Of a DNA stretch of 42,916 nt, positions 17,251-25,367 are shown one piece after another; the stretch's first letter is position 1, and every line of letters begins with the position of its first letter. The notes beneath the pieces are model-generated. The model made no database searches and was not told where the DNA came from. It saw only the letters and a program-made list of their open reading frames with translations. A program made the position numbers and the translations under genes. Origin of the DNA: Gammaproteobacteria bacterium (GTDB taxonomy: Bacteria > Pseudomonadota > Gammaproteobacteria > Xanthomonadales > SZUA-36); NCBI GenBank assembly GCA_030428105.1, contig JAUIBE010000021.1:1-42916 (forward strand), in the 5' to 3' direction.

Positions 17251-18705
17251 TCAGCCCTGTGCCGGATCTTCGCCCAGTTCGATCATTTTGCGGCGCATTT
17301 CGTCCAGGCGGGCGGTGATGCGCGCGCGCTGGTAGTAGTTGAGGTCTGATTTCTCGGCCAGGCGTGACAGTTGCATGGCGGCCTCGTGGACCTGGCCGCG
17401 CAGGTAGTAGGACTCGGCGATGGCCTCCGAAGCGCGAATCTCATTGCCCGAATAGTCCGAGGCGCGTGCGTAGAGCTCGTATAGAAGAGGGTCATCATCG
17501 TTGCGCAAAAGGTGTTCGCGCAGGATCTGTTCGGCTTTTTCAGCGCGCTGCGGGTCTTTTTCGTGCAACAGGGCCTCGCCATAGGCCATCACGATGGCGT
17601 GATTGCCTGGGAAAATGGTGTACAGGTCGTCCAGCCGTTCGATCGCGGCCTCGACATGGCCGGAATCGACGTCGAGGTCGGCCAGTTGCAGCGAGTAGGC
17701 CAGGTGGTCGCCATGCGCGACCAGGCGTTCGAGGCTTTTGCGCGCTTCTTCGTAGCGCCCCTGTTGCTGCATGGCGATGGCGCTGCCGTATTCAATGGCC
17801 TCGACCTCGCTCTCGCGAATGTCTGCGCGGCGGCGACGGTCATCGAAGTATTTCAGCGCTTCGGCGGGCGTCTTGGAAACCAGGGTGCGCAGGCGGGCCT
17901 GCATCAGGAAGAAATCCAGCTGGCTGGAGGGTTGCCCCGGGTTCATCTGTTGCGCGCGATCGGCGGCCTCGGCGATGCGGCTGACGTTGACGGGGTGGGT
18001 GCGCAGGTATTCGGGCGGCCCCTCTCCGCCGGCGCGGGTGGCGCGATCCATTTTTTCGAAGAAGGTCACCATGCCCTCCGGGTCGAACCCGGCCTGGGAG
18101 AGGGTGCGTATGCCGATGCGGTCGGCTTCTGATTCGTGCTGGCGGGTGAAATTGATCTGCGCCTGTTGCAGCGCCGCGCTGCCGCCGATCAGCGCGCCCT
18201 GGATGGCCTCACCGCCACCGCCGCCGGCCAGCATCAAACCCAGCATGGCCAGGGCGATGGGAATGGCCATTTCCTTGGATTTTTCCATCGTCCGGTAGAG
18301 GTGCAGCTGGGTGATGTGGGCAATCTCGTGCGCCAGCACCCCGGCGATCTCGTTCTCGTCATCGGCGGTAAGAATCATGCCCGAGAACAGGGCAATTACG
18401 CCGCCGGGCGCGGCAAAGGCGTTGATGGTGTCCTCGTTCAGCACCACGAAGGTAAACGATTTGTCAGGACGGTCGCTGTAGGAAACCAGGCGATAACCCA
18501 TGTCGGAGAAGAACGCCGAGATCAGCGGGTCTTCCACCAGCACCTCGTAGGCGCGCATCTGCATCAGCAGCGTGCGGGCGTAGTCCTCTTCCTCCTTGCG
18601 CGAAAGGATGCTGTCGGCCGATGCGCCCATGTCTGGCAGGTTGACGCTGTCGGTTTGCGCCACTGCCGCAAGGCTGGTGGCTGCAATACCCAGGGCCAAC
18701 AACAT
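17251..18705 (-). CDS. bepA: BepA-like periplasmic M48 metalloprotease with TPR domain
   Basis: About 484 residues. A signal peptide (MLLALGIAATSLAAVAQ), then an M48 peptidase domain with zinc motif HEIAH starting at His126 (LAHEIAHITQLHLY) and third ligand in ESEADRIG, then TPR-like helices to the C-terminus. This is the layout of BepA (YfgC), which handles stalled LptD and BAM substrates in the outer membrane. Start: ATG 18705 gives a neat signal peptide; a TTG at 18747 would add 14 residues. Reading further upstream would cross into the divergent tusD promoter area. It faces away from tusD and is separated from phoB by only about 70 bp. Confidence 0.88.
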   Translation of the reverse strand: MLLALGIAATSLAAVAQTDSVNLPDMGASADSILSRKEEEDYARTLLMQMRAYEVLVEDPLISAFFSDMGYRLVSYSDRPDKSFTFVVLNEDTINAFAAPGGVIALFSGMILTADDENEIAGVLAHEIAHITQLHLYRTMEKSKEMAIPIALAMLGLMLAGGGGGEAIQGALIGGSAALQQAQINFTRQHESEADRIGIRTLSQAGFDPEGMVTFFEKMDRATRAGGEGPPEYLRTHPVNVSRIAEAADRAQQMNPGQPSSQLDFFLMQARLRTLVSKTPAEALKYFDDRRRRADIRESEVEAIEYGSAIAMQQQGRYEEARKSLERLVAHGDHLAYSLQLADLDVDSGHVEAAIERLDDLYTIFPGNHAIVMAYGEALLHEKDPQRAEKAEQILREHLLRNDDDPLLYELYARASDYSGNEIRASEAIAESYYLRGQVHEAAMQLSRLAEKSDLNYYQRARITARLDEMRRKMIELGEDPAQG

Positions 18706-18885
18706 GCGGGTGAGAAATGTGGAATGCTTGTGAATGATTGCGGTCAAGTTCCCGAGCGTGATTGCGACGTTGTGGTTACCGGCTTCAGACCCCAATTTAA
18801 CAACCAGGTTCTGGCCCGCCCCTATTATGCGACATTGGTATGCGACATTGGCGGCTCCATCAGCAACAGGCAGCTCCGGCAAAGC

Positions 18886-19233
18886 GTGAATATCCTTTTC
18901 ATCGTAAATGACAGCCCGTGGGGCACATCGCTTTCAGCCACCGCATTGCGACTGGCGCAGCGTGCGGCGGCCAGCGGGCATGAAGTCGCTGCCGTTTTCT
19001 TTCGTGGCGATGGCGTTTATGCAGCCGTGCGGGGTGCCGCCAGCGACGCCGGTGCGGCCAACCTGCACGACGCCTGGGTAGATCTTGGCGAAAAACACGC
19101 AACGCGCTTGCTGCTTTGCCAGTCCTCGCTGCAGCGCCGGCTTGTCGACAAGGTGGAGGCGCCATTCCAGGTGGCCGGCCTGGCCGAGATGGTGGACCTG
19201 TCGCTCGAGTGCGACCGGGTGGTGACGTTTTGA
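18886..19233 (+). CDS. tusD: Sulfurtransferase TusD (DsrE family)
   Basis: 115 residues from GTG 18886 (VNILFIVNDSPWG). It contains the sulfur-carrying Cys78 in RLLLCQSSLQRR, at the same position as in E. coli TusD. TusD accepts persulfide from TusA within the TusBCD hexamer and passes it to TusE for 2-thiolation of wobble uridine 34 in tRNA by MnmA. The gene is first of a tightly overlapping tusD-C-B set: tusC starts at the TTGA that holds this gene's stop. The ribosome binding site is poor. Longer readings upstream are antisense to bepA and have no homology. Confidence 0.9.
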   Translation: MNILFIVNDSPWGTSLSATALRLAQRAAASGHEVAAVFFRGDGVYAAVRGAASDAGAANLHDAWVDLGEKHATRLLLCQSSLQRRLVDKVEAPFQVAGLAEMVDLSLECDRVVTF

Positions 19234-19598
19234 GTGGCGCCCCCAACAGGCTTGCGCTGGTTGCCAGGCAGGCGCCTTACGCGCAGCGATCGGCGCGAGA
19301 ACAGCTGGATGTCGCGCTCGCCGCGGCGGCATTGGAGATCCCGCTTGAGCTGTATTTCCTGGGTGACAGTGGTTGGCAACTGGCGAGCAGTCGAGACCCA
19401 TCGGCCGCGGGGTTGCCGGCTGGACTCAAGGGCTGGGCATCGCTTTCTGGCATGACCGAGGTGCGGTTCTTTGTTGACCAGGCTTTCGCTGAGCAACTGC
19501 GGGTGAGCCAGGTTGAAACCGTGGTTCCGCTGGAACACCTGGCAATTGATGAAATGTCCCGGCGCTGGCGCGACTGCGCCAGGGTGTTGTCGCTGTGA
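19230..19598 (+). CDS. tusC: Sulfur-relay protein TusC (DsrF family)
   Basis: 122 residues if translation starts at TTG 19230, which overlaps the tusD stop (TTGA). No other in-frame start keeps the N-terminal beta strand (NRLALVARQAPYAQRSAREQ). The family's typical pattern of strands and the segment ALEIPLELYFLGDSGWQL and the end MSRRWRDCARVLSL match TusC/DsrF. It has no catalytic Cys equivalent in the DsrE position and acts as a structural subunit of the TusBCD complex. The stop overlaps tusB as GTGA. Confidence 0.85.
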   Translation: MSGAPNRLALVARQAPYAQRSAREQLDVALAAAALEIPLELYFLGDSGWQLASSRDPSAAGLPAGLKGWASLSGMTEVRFFVDQAFAEQLRVSQVETVVPLEHLAIDEMSRRWRDCARVLSL

Positions 19599-19909
19599 AC
19601 GAAATCAGCACCGGAATAACCCACCTGCTGCTTGGCGCCGACCGCGATACCTGGCAGGCGTGCCGCACCAGCTGCCAGGCGCAGGATGTGGTCGTGGTGC
19701 TGGATGCGGGTGTAATGGCGCTGGCTGACCGCTCGGCAGTTGAAGGATTCCCCTGCCCGGTCTGGGTGAGCGAGCCGGACCTGCTGGCGCGGGGTTTGCC
19801 GGTCCCATCGATCGGTGGCTCGCAGGACGCTGGCATCGCGGGGCTGGTAGATGACGCCAGGGTGATCGAACTGCTTGCGTCACACCGCCAGAGCTTGAGT
19901 TGGCGCTGA
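19595..19909 (+). CDS. tusB: Sulfur-relay protein TusB (DsrH family)
   Basis: 104 residues from GTG 19595 (overlap GTGA with tusC). Weakly conserved, as usual for this family, but the opening THLLLGADRDTWQACRTSCQ and QDVVVVLDAGVMAL fit DsrH, and position and size confirm it. It is the third subunit of TusBCD. The tusE gene follows after 6 bp, so D-C-B-E form one operon in the same order as dsrEFH-dsrC of sulfur oxidisers. Confidence 0.8.
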   Translation: MNEISTGITHLLLGADRDTWQACRTSCQAQDVVVVLDAGVMALADRSAVEGFPCPVWVSEPDLLARGLPVPSIGGSQDAGIAGLVDDARVIELLASHRQSLSWR

Positions 19910-19915
19910 CTCATC

Positions 19916-20257
19916 ATGGCCGAGGCGCTGCAGATTGACCCCAGCCGCGAGGTGGCGATAGATGAAAAAGGCTACCTGCTCGACGCCGGGGATTGGGACC
20001 TGGAGGTCGCGAAATTCATGGCTGATGCCGACGGCATCGTGTTAAACGAGGACCATTTCGCCATTATTGAAATCTTCCAGGCGTACTTTGCAGAGTATGA
20101 AATCGAGCCGCCGATGCGCGCCTTGGTTAAAATTGTCACCGCCCAGCTGGGGGAGGACAAGGGAAACAGTCGTTACCTGTACCGCTTGTTTCCCGATGGG
20201 CCCACGTTACAGGCCACCCGTTACGCCGGGTTGCCCAGGCCATTGAGCTGTATTTGA
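19916..20257 (+). CDS. tusE: Sulfur-carrier protein TusE (DsrC family)
   Basis: 113 residues: EKGYLLDAGDWDLEVAKFMA, LNEDHFAIIEIFQAYFAEYE, LYRLFPDGPTLQATRYAGLP, ending in RPLSCI. The penultimate Cys112, which carries the persulfide on the flexible C-terminal arm, is present. The second Cys found ten residues earlier in true DsrC is Thr here (QATRYAG). That places the protein with TusE (tRNA thiolation) and not with dissimilatory sulfur metabolism. It is the last gene of the tus operon. Confidence 0.92.
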   Translation: MAEALQIDPSREVAIDEKGYLLDAGDWDLEVAKFMADADGIVLNEDHFAIIEIFQAYFAEYEIEPPMRALVKIVTAQLGEDKGNSRYLYRLFPDGPTLQATRYAGLPRPLSCI

Positions 20258-20352
20258 GCGAGGCAGCCCGGCCAGGAACAACAGCGAATCCAGGTGCTCG
20301 CACCGCCTGGCGCCGAGACAAAAACTGATTTGAAAGACAGGAGAATGATGTT

Positions 20353-21363
20353 ATGACCACCCCAATCACGGTTATCAAGGGCGACGGTATTGGCCCGGAG
20401 ATTGTCACGGCCAGCCTGCGTGCGCTTGACGCGCTGGATGCCGGGCTCGAGTACGAGTTCGCCGAGGCCGGCCTCGGCGCGCTGGAAAACCATGGGGAAT
20501 TGATTCCGGAAGCAACGCTGGAATCCATCCGCCGCAACACCATTGTCCTCAAGGGTCCGCTGACCACGCCCGTGGGCAAGGGTTTTCGTTCCATCAACGT
20601 CACCCTGCGCAAGATATTTGATCTGTACGCGAATGTCCGCCCGGTGCTCACCGTGCCGGGAACGCGGTCGCGGTTTGACAACGTCGACATCATCACAGTG
20701 CGCGAGAACACCGAGGGCGCCTACCTGGCCGCAGACTCGAAAGTCAGCGAAGACGGCAGCACCGCGGAATCAAAGATGGTGGTTACCCGCAAGGGCTGCG
20801 AGCGAATCACCCGCTACGCCTATGACCTGGCGCGCTCCGCGGGACGAAAGAAAGTGACCCTGGTGCACAAGGCCAACGTGCTCAAGGTGGTATCCGGCAT
20901 GTTCCTGGACGTGGCGCGCGAGGTTGCCGCCAAGTACCCGGACATCGAAACCAACGAGATGATCGTGGACGCCACCTGCATGCGCCTGGTGCTCGACCCG
21001 GAAGAGTTTGACGTGATTGTCACCACCAACCTGTTTGGTGACATCATTTCCGACCTCTGCGCCGGGCTGGTGGGCGGGCTGGGCCTGGCCCCGGGCGCCA
21101 ATATTGGCAAGGACGCGGCGATGTTCGAGGCGGTGCACGGTTCAGCGCCGGATATCGCGGGCAAGAAAATTGCCAATCCCTGCGCGGTGATGCTGGCCTG
21201 CGCCATGATGCTCACCCACATGGGCATGGAAGATCGCGCCGCGCGCCTGCGCAACGCCATTCGTCAAACCATCGCCGACCGCGATCGCGTGACGCCCGAC
21301 CTGGGTGGCGACGGCACCACCGAATCCATCACCGACGCCATCATCGACCGGCTCGAGGCCTAG
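20353..21363 (+). CDS. NAD-dependent isocitrate dehydrogenase
   Basis: 336 residues with a good AGGAG site upstream of ATG 20353. Oxidises isocitrate to 2-oxoglutarate in the TCA cycle. Motifs of the isocitrate/isopropylmalate dehydrogenase family: IKGDGIGPEI, GPLTTPVGKGFRSINVTLRK (substrate loop with Ser and Arg residues), VRENTEGAYL, HKANVLK, and NLFGDIISDL. The cofactor loop reads HGSAPDIAGKKIANP. Asp-Ile in place of the Lys-Tyr of NADP enzymes indicates NAD. The GP.TTP.G substrate loop is that of isocitrate enzymes of mitochondrial/Xanthomonas type, not of LeuB. It stands alone, convergent with thiD with a 22-bp gap. Confidence 0.88.
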   Translation: MTTPITVIKGDGIGPEIVTASLRALDALDAGLEYEFAEAGLGALENHGELIPEATLESIRRNTIVLKGPLTTPVGKGFRSINVTLRKIFDLYANVRPVLTVPGTRSRFDNVDIITVRENTEGAYLAADSKVSEDGSTAESKMVVTRKGCERITRYAYDLARSAGRKKVTLVHKANVLKVVSGMFLDVAREVAAKYPDIETNEMIVDATCMRLVLDPEEFDVIVTTNLFGDIISDLCAGLVGGLGLAPGANIGKDAAMFEAVHGSAPDIAGKKIANPCAVMLACAMMLTHMGMEDRAARLRNAIRQTIADRDRVTPDLGGDGTTESITDAIIDRLEA

Positions 21364-21385
21364 GCCGCCCCTGCCGGGAAAGTGT

Positions 21386-22168
21386 TCAGGTAATCAGGTG
21401 CAGCTCGCCGGCCAGTGGCAGGCGGGCTGCAGCGATGGATTGCTGCACAAACCCGATTCCTTCTTCCACCGATTGTTGCAGGCCAACGCCCTTCGACAGG
21501 TTGGCAGTGATCGCCGCCGACAGCACGCAGCCGGTGCCGTGGAACTCCCCCACTAGCGCAGGGTGCTCGAAAGCGCGAGCGCCTGATTCATCAACCAGCC
21601 AGTCAGTGATGGTTGCCGCCTGGCCGTGGCCACCCTTGAGTAACACCGCCTGGCAGCCAAGCTGGAGAAACGCTTGCGCCGCGGCCTGGTGGTCGGCCGC
21701 ATCGGGGCAAAGGGCCTTTGCCTCGGCCAGGTTGGGCGTCACCAGGGTTGCCAGCGGGATCAGTCGCTTGCGCAGGGCCGCAACCGTGTCTTCGAGGGTG
21801 AGCGAAGCGCCGCTGGTGGCCACCAGCACCGGGTCAACCACCAGTGGAATGTGGGCCGCGCGGGCTTCCAGGGTGTCGGCAACCGCCTCGATGGCGGCCG
21901 CGTCCGGCAACATGCCGGTCTTGATGGCGCGCACCGGGATGTCATCGAGGACCGCGTTGAGTTGAGCCACGATCATATCGGTGGAGGCCGGCTGGACCGT
22001 GTGCACTGCCAGCGTGTTCTGCGCGGTTAACGCGGTGATGACACTGGTGGCGTACACATCGTGCGCTTTGAAGGTGGCGAGATCCGCCTGGATGCCCGCC
22101 CCGCCGCAACTGTCTGAGCCGGCGATGGTCAAAGCTGCGGACTCCAGTTTTTTCTTGGAATCGATCAA
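21386..22168 (-). CDS. thiD: Hydroxymethylpyrimidine / phosphomethylpyrimidine kinase ThiD
   Basis: About 260 residues, ribokinase-like fold. Phosphorylates HMP and HMP-P in thiamine synthesis. Motifs: [68 protein letters not shown] and the catalytic [15 protein letters not shown] chose TTG 22168 because AGG lies 8 bases upstream and it gives the usual family length. A reading from 22255 adds 29 unconserved residues. No TPP riboswitch was found upstream and no other thi gene is adjacent. Confidence 0.9.
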   Translation of the reverse strand: MIDSKKKLESAALTIAGSDSCGGAGIQADLATFKAHDVYATSVITALTAQNTLAVHTVQPASTDMIVAQLNAVLDDIPVRAIKTGMLPDAAAIEAVADTLEARAAHIPLVVDPVLVATSGASLTLEDTVAALRKRLIPLATLVTPNLAEAKALCPDAADHQAAAQAFLQLGCQAVLLKGGHGQAATITDWLVDESGARAFEHPALVGEFHGTGCVLSAAITANLSKGVGLQQSVEEGIGFVQQSIAAARLPLAGELHLIT

Positions 22169-22365
22169 AATCAGTACCTGGTGTGCCCGGCTGTGCGGGC
22201 AATGTTGTATATTAGCAACGCCTGTTGTCGGCGCACTGCATCTTCGGCGCGCCATGGGCGCGAAACAGGGCAGGGAAGCCGTGGCTAATCATCTTTTTAA
22301 AACAGCAACTTGCCGTAACTGTCGCGGGACACGCCAAAGGCTGTCTCCCCGGCACGGCGAATCCA

Positions 22366-22394
22366 TTGACACGGTGTTGTATTCCTGCCATATT
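22366..22394 (+). promoter_or_regulatory. Probable sigma70 promoter of the outer-membrane protein gene
   Basis: A perfect -35 box TTGACA (22366-22371) is followed by a 17-bp spacer and CATATT (22389-22394, 4/6 match to TATAAT). Transcription would start near 22401, leaving a leader of about 38 bases before the GTG at 22439. Confidence 0.55.
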
Positions 22395-22438
22395 CCACCC
22401 TGTATTGGTGCAGTTAATTGAAGTGTAGGATGCCTGAA

Positions 22439-23650
22439 GTGCGATTCAAAATCGCCAAAAAGTTATCCAGTAAGCTGATCGTGTCGTTGGCGCTCGTTCC
22501 CGGAATGACATTCGGGGCGGCCAGCGCGCATGCGGCTTCGGTTCCCTCTGCTGGCTTTGCGGCCGGCGGCGGCGGGCTGACGTCGTTCTACGTTATTGGC
22601 TTTGAACTGGGTCCCTGGCAGGACTACCTCGCCCGCGAACTGACACCTACTTACCTGCTTCCTGATAATGCAGGCCCGGTGCATGTCTCCTGGCTGCACA
22701 AGGACGAGGTCAAGATTCTTCCCGATTTTGGTATGTCGTTGCTGAATTCCAGCGGCGTTGAGTTCCGCCTGGATATTGAGTGGCAGTCGTCGGCCGAGTT
22801 CCGCCTGCCCGGCTTCCAGACCGAAACGACCGACATCGGCAGCAGCTTCGAGCGCAGCCTGTTCGCGCCGCGTGTCGAGCGCGAGTTTGGCGAGGGCGGC
22901 ATTCTTGGCGTTTCCGCCATCATCGCTCACCAGCGCTACTCGGCCGCAGGCCTTGGCCTGTGGGCCGCGGAAACCCGCGAGGATTCGCTGTTCTACCTGC
23001 CCAGCTACACGCCCTACCAGGAATCTGGTTACGGCACCGGTGTACGCCTGGATGTGCGCCAGGAACTGGTTGAAGGCATCGCGCTGGACGCCGGCTTCCA
23101 GTCGCGCATCGATATGGATGAATTTGCTGCCTACCGTGGTGTTTACGCCCAGGCGGCAGACCTTGATATCCCGGCGCGCGCCAGCGTCAGCCTGGCTTTC
23201 CAGGCCGGCCAGCGCTCCTGGCTGAATGTTTCGGTAGAGCGTGTGATGTACAGCGACATCAACGCCTTCCCCAGCCGCTACCTGCCCAACCGCTTCCTGT
23301 CGCTGCTTGGCGATTCCAGCAGCCCGGCGTTCTCGTGGGATGACCTCACGGTTTACAGCGTGGGCTGGGCCTGGACCGACGGTCTCAACCAGCAATGGCA
23401 TGTTGACCTGAGCACACGCACCCAGCCGTCTCCGTCATCTGCCTTGCTCAACCGGGCCATCGCCGCCGACCTGGCGGACAGCGCCATGGTGGTGGGCTAT
23501 TCACGGCGCACGGGCAACCGCAGCAGCCTGCACTTCAACGCCGCCTGGGCGCCCTCCGAATTTGCTTTCGGTGGCAGTGTCCTGGGGGTAACCACCGACA
23601 ACCTGGACCAGAACATCGAACTCGAAGCGCTTTGGACGCTTGATTTTTGA
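22439..23650 (+). CDS. Outer-membrane beta-barrel protein of unknown function
   Basis: 403 residues from GTG 22439, which has AGGA 8 bases upstream. A reading from ATG 22430 or TTG 22418 is possible but has no spaced ribosome site. A signal peptide (about 1-33, KKLSSKLIVSLALVPGMTF...SAHA) is followed by alternating amphipathic strands rich in aromatic residues (SWLNVSVERVMYSDINAFPS, YSVGWAWTDGLNQQWHVDLS, SSLHFNAAWAPSEFAFGGSV) and a terminal Phe (EALWTLDF), the BAM recognition signature. The general look is that of FadL/OMPP1-like barrels, with a GYSRR..NRSSLHFN strand pair near the end, but no ligand can be assigned. It overlaps the next gene by 4 bases, suggesting co-expression. Confidence 0.75.
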   Translation: MRFKIAKKLSSKLIVSLALVPGMTFGAASAHAASVPSAGFAAGGGGLTSFYVIGFELGPWQDYLARELTPTYLLPDNAGPVHVSWLHKDEVKILPDFGMSLLNSSGVEFRLDIEWQSSAEFRLPGFQTETTDIGSSFERSLFAPRVEREFGEGGILGVSAIIAHQRYSAAGLGLWAAETREDSLFYLPSYTPYQESGYGTGVRLDVRQELVEGIALDAGFQSRIDMDEFAAYRGVYAQAADLDIPARASVSLAFQAGQRSWLNVSVERVMYSDINAFPSRYLPNRFLSLLGDSSSPAFSWDDLTVYSVGWAWTDGLNQQWHVDLSTRTQPSPSSALLNRAIAADLADSAMVVGYSRRTGNRSSLHFNAAWAPSEFAFGGSVLGVTTDNLDQNIELEALWTLDF

Positions 23651-24744
23651 ACCTATTCACTGACTGGTTCAAGCGGACCTTCTCGGACCCGCAGGTTGTA
23701 ATTCTTGGCCTTTTCCTGATCTTCGGCCTGGCCATCGTGATTGGCCTGGGCAAGTGGCTGGCGCCGATGTTCGCCAGTATCGTCATTGCTTACCTGCTGG
23801 AAGGTATCGTTGGCCGCCTGCGCAAGCTTGGCTTGCCGCGCTTTCCTGCGGTGATCATTGTTTTTGTCCTGTTCCTCGCCGTGCTGGTCTTCCTGCTGTT
23901 CGGATTGGTGCCGATGCTGTCCAGGCAGCTCACGCAGCTGGTGCAGCAGTTTCCAGCCTATATCAGCCAGGGCCAGGCGCTGCTGAAAGCACTGCCCGAA
24001 AATTATCCGCAACTGGTTTCCGAACAGCAGATCCAGGCGTTCACCACCTCGCTGGGCGACGATTTCGCCAGCCTGGGGCAGCAGTTGCTCAGCCTGTCGC
24101 TGGCCTCGGTGGCCAATTTCGTGATCTGGGTGGTGTACCTGATCCTGGTGCCGGTGCTGGTGTTCTTTTTTCTCAAGGACAAGCGCGAGCTGATCGACTG
24201 GGCCGTTTCGTACCTGCCGAAAGAACGCCACCTGGCCTCAACAGTATGGGCCGAATCCGAGGTGCAGATCGCCAACTATGTGCGCGGCAAGGTCGCCGAA
24301 ATCCTGATTGTCGGCGCAGTGACCTACATCACCTTCAAGTTTTTCGGGCTGCAGTACTCAGCCCTGCTGGCAACGCTGGTGGGTTTCTCGGTGTTGATTC
24401 CCTACATCGGCGCCGCCGTGGTGACCGTCCCGATCGCCTTCGTGGCCTTTTTCCAATACGGCTGGGGCTGGGATTTTGGCCAGGTCATGATCGCCTACGC
24501 CATCATCCAGGCGCTGGATGGCAACCTCCTGGTGCCGTTGCTGTTCTCCGAAGTGGTCAACCTGCACCCCATCGCCATCATCCTTGCCATCCTGGTCTTC
24601 GGCGGCTTGTGGGGATTCTGGGGCGTCTTTTTCGCCATTCCCCTGGCCACCCTGGTTAACGCCATCCTGCGTTCCTGGCCGAAGAAACCCGATGATGAAG
24701 AATCGGAATCTGAAGTTGAACCGGAATTAGAAGCTCCGGCCTAG
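23647..24744 (+). CDS. perM: AI-2E/PerM-family inner-membrane transporter
   Basis: 365 residues from TTG 23647, overlapping the barrel gene stop (TTGA). At least seven hydrophobic segments can be seen (e.g. VVILGLFLIFGLAIVIGLG, AVIIVFVLFLAVLVFLLFG, VIWVVYLILVPVLVFFFLKD, VVTVPIAFVAFFQYG, IAIILAILVFGGLWGFWGVF), with the family's LPKERH and LVPLLFSEVVNLHPIAIILA motifs and an acidic C-terminal tail. Members have been linked to quorum-signal export, Na+/H+ exchange or permeability. The substrate here is unknown. It is convergent with phoH across repeat copy 2. Confidence 0.88.
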   Translation: MNLFTDWFKRTFSDPQVVILGLFLIFGLAIVIGLGKWLAPMFASIVIAYLLEGIVGRLRKLGLPRFPAVIIVFVLFLAVLVFLLFGLVPMLSRQLTQLVQQFPAYISQGQALLKALPENYPQLVSEQQIQAFTTSLGDDFASLGQQLLSLSLASVANFVIWVVYLILVPVLVFFFLKDKRELIDWAVSYLPKERHLASTVWAESEVQIANYVRGKVAEILIVGAVTYITFKFFGLQYSALLATLVGFSVLIPYIGAAVVTVPIAFVAFFQYGWGWDFGQVMIAYAIIQALDGNLLVPLLFSEVVNLHPIAIILAILVFGGLWGFWGVFFAIPLATLVNAILRSWPKKPDDEESESEVEPELEAPA

Positions 24745-24800
24745 CAGCCGGTACATTTCCCCTTTCTCGCCCCTTCGTTATCCCGGAAGGCCGCCCACCG

Positions 24801-25324
24801 TCATCCCGGAAACGCGAGTAGCGTTATCCGGGACCCACCGGCTGAGCAGGAGTGTTTCGTGTGGGGAGATGCGTGGCCGCGGGAGGGGTGCTCCTTCCAC
24901 GACACGCGCAAGTACGTCCATGTAACTCTTAAATCACGTCCCTGTGATTTAAGGTCGCGGAAGAAGCACCCCATCCCGCGGCTTGAAACGCATGCGCCTG
25001 CCGGGCCGACACAACCGGGGGTTTTACCCCGTGGCCTTAAGCTTGGATGCCGCACAGGGAGTGTAGAGACTGGGCAACCGGGCAGGGACGCCCGGTTAGG
25101 CCATCCAGCATAGGGACATGCTGTATGGTCGCGCCCACAAAACGCAACGAGCTGAGTGGGTAGGCCAAGGCAAGTCAGAAGTGAAACTTCGAGTGCGCCT
25201 TGAGGCCATTCAAGCAGACACGTGGGTGAAACCCCTGGTTGGGACGGCCACCTCTGTGCCTCTGAGGTAACCCTTCTGCTCAGCCGGTGGGTCCCGGATA
25301 GGCCTACTCGGCCTTCCGGGATGA
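24801..25324 (+). repeat. Structured inverted-repeat element, copy 2 (full length, 524 bp)
   Basis: Same orientation and layout as copy 1, lying between the convergent perM and phoH-like genes. Terminal inverted repeats are 24801-24852 and 25273-25324. The left terminal hairpin has inner stem AACGC/GCGTT, the right AGGCC/GGCCT, both with loop GAGTA. The left domain pairs 24876-24892 with 24965-24982 and encloses hairpin 24929-24952 (TTAAATCAC/GTGATTTAA), a compensated version of TTAAATTAC/GTAATTTAA in copy 1. The core is 25004-25249. A decayed half-hairpin precedes the left end near 24779. No coding gene is supported inside. Confidence 0.9.
25004..25249 (+). ncRNA. Candidate structured RNA: 246-nt core of repeat copy 2
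   Basis: Closed by a 26-position stem with two mismatches and two G-U wobbles (one is an A-U pair in copy 1). Hairpin A (25076-25097) is identical to copy 1, loop AGGGAC. Hairpin B reads CAGCAT/ATGCTG around loop AGGGAC (25112-25117), a compensated C-G to U-A change from copy 1. Hairpin C is 25188-25200. A third AGGGA lies in the loop of CAC-AGGGA-GTG near 25056. Transcription is not demonstrated. Confidence 0.45.
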
Positions 25325-25367
25325 CGTAGTCGCTGGAATTCAGTGAGTAATGCTACCCGCGCTTCAG

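Noticed and set aside
18136-18885. Long plus-strand frame leading into tusD
   Set aside because: It is antisense to the M48 protease. Only the last 115 residues are TusD.
19916-20257. DsrC of dissimilatory sulfur oxidation
   Set aside because: The second conserved Cys is missing and no dsrAB genes are present, so TusE is the better call.
22169-22438. TPP riboswitch upstream of thiD
   Set aside because: No thi-box (CUGAGA...) arrangement was found on the minus strand of this gap.
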